Source: Streptomyces sp. Je 1-332 (GTDB taxonomy: Bacteria > Actinomycetota > Actinomycetes > Streptomycetales > Streptomycetaceae). From it: a DNA stretch of 64,000 nucleotides. The DNA is taken from the NCBI RefSeq assembly GCF_040730185.1, contig NZ_CP160402.1, positions 7,192,001 to 7,256,000 of the forward strand. Reading direction: 5' to 3'. Each line of letters starts with the position of its first letter. Positions within the stretch are counted from its first letter, which is position 1. Of this stretch, positions 63,550-64,000 are shown piece by piece. Under the pieces are notes generated by a model. The model was not told where the DNA came from. It searched no databases and was given only the letters and a program-made list of their open reading frames with translations. The position numbers were made by a program, and so were the translations under genes.

Positions 63550-64000
63550 TCATCCTGAGGGAGAGAACCGCTCGGCGATCACCGGCGGCAGGTCGGTGAT
63601 GCCCAGGAGTCCTGCCACCGCCCGCCCCGTCAGGTCGTGCCACGCGGCGGCGCGGCGCAGCATGGCGTGATCACCGCCCCGCATCAGCACGGTGGCCGCC
63701 TCGGCGCCCGCGGCGCCGGCCCGCGCCGTGAAGTCCTGGGAGGACCTCGGGTCGGTCGTACGGTCCTGGTCCCCGTGCAGCAGCACCACGCGTCGGCCGC
63801 GCAGATGCGCCACCGGCTCCCCGGCGGGACACCAGGGCGCTAGCCCGACCACCCCTCGCACCAGCGGACTTCCGGCGGCGCGCAGTGCGGCGCGGGCCCC
63901 CATCGAATGCCCCACCAGGACCGTCGGTGCGCCGCCGGTGAGCAACTCCAGCTCGTCCAGGGCCCGCTGGGCGTCCCGCGCCGCGTCCGCGCGCTCGCCG
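63550..64000 (-). CDS. Alpha/beta hydrolase, C-terminal part (runs off right edge)
   Basis: The minus-strand frame is open from the right edge to the stop at 63550. The nucleophile elbow is VLVGHSMGARAALRAAG with the serine in GHSMG. The acid residue is probably Asp in VVLLHGDQDRTTDP, and the catalytic His in MRGGDHAMLRRAA. The order is complete apart from the missing N-terminus. This is the dienelactone hydrolase/carboxylesterase type fold; substrate unknown. Confidence 0.85.
   Translation of the reverse strand, partial: GERADAARDAQRALDELELLTGGAPTVLVGHSMGARAALRAAGSPLVRGVVGLAPWCPAGEPVAHLRGRRVVLLHGDQDRTTDPRSSQDFTARAGAAGAEAATVLMRGGDHAMLRRAAAWHDLTGRAVAGLLGITDLPPVIAERFSPSG

Overview
The window is high-GC DNA from an actinomycete, almost certainly a Streptomyces chromosome. 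Supporting signs are pervasive third-position G/C, frequent GTG and TTG starts, 4-base ATGA/GTGA gene overlaps, CobK/CobF, a DUF6177/DUF6507-type type VII secretion locus, and a Streptomyces-type intergenic repeat (4582-4700) that I know from memory. All identifications come from reading sequence and remembered family signatures; no search was run.

Layout. 1-212: 3' part of an unknown gene running off the left edge. 455-4574 (+): operon of an FGGY sugar/polyol kinase and two FAD oxidoreductases resembling a split glycerol-3-phosphate dehydrogenase. 4782-9177 (+): thiolase, acyl-CoA ligase, TauE-type exporter and CobK. 9278-13081 (-): a DHA2 efflux pump with a MarR-like tail, CobF and a DUF309 protein. 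13190-13263: tRNA-Pro(GGG) with a UUCG-loop terminator.

13315-20016 is an insertion-sequence landing zone next to that tRNA. It holds a nuclease fragment, an integrase-core IS split by an IS110-family element, a second transposase remnant, an isolated membrane-anchored protein, an IS630 scrap, and an IS5-family element (18664-20013) that encloses an antibiotic-biosynthesis-monooxygenase-fold gene as passenger. The IS5 element sits inside a decayed AAA ATPase gene whose reading frame resumes exactly on the far side, which fixes the element's ends.

20673-33537 (-) is a type VII (ESX-like) secretion locus: two WXG100-size proteins, DUF6507, a 782-residue polymorphic toxin ending in a restriction-endonuclease-like nuclease motif, two candidate immunity genes, a small membrane protein, EccD, a MinD/ParA-like ATPase, EccC and DUF6177. 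EccB, EccE and mycosin are not in the window, and the left flank was destroyed by insertion sequences.

34261-35055 (+): PAP2 phosphatase. 35085-62727 (-): a 21-gene Wzx/Wzy-type exopolysaccharide operon, with 13 of 20 junctions overlapping by four bases. It encodes an initiating phosphoglycosyltransferase, an AlgD-like sugar dehydrogenase, glycosyltransferases, two Wzz-like proteins with P-loop-less kinase-like tails, an asparagine-synthase-like amidotransferase, a two-domain dehydrogenase, a heparinase/alginate-lyase-like protein, a secreted beta-helix lipoprotein, polymerase, flippase, a CDP-sugar modification module, a pyruvyl transferase and an aminotransferase. The likely product is an acidic, amidated, possibly pyruvylated exopolysaccharide. 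63121-63405 (-) is a small ABM-fold protein with its own terminator, and 63550-64000 (-) is a partial alpha/beta hydrolase running off the right edge.
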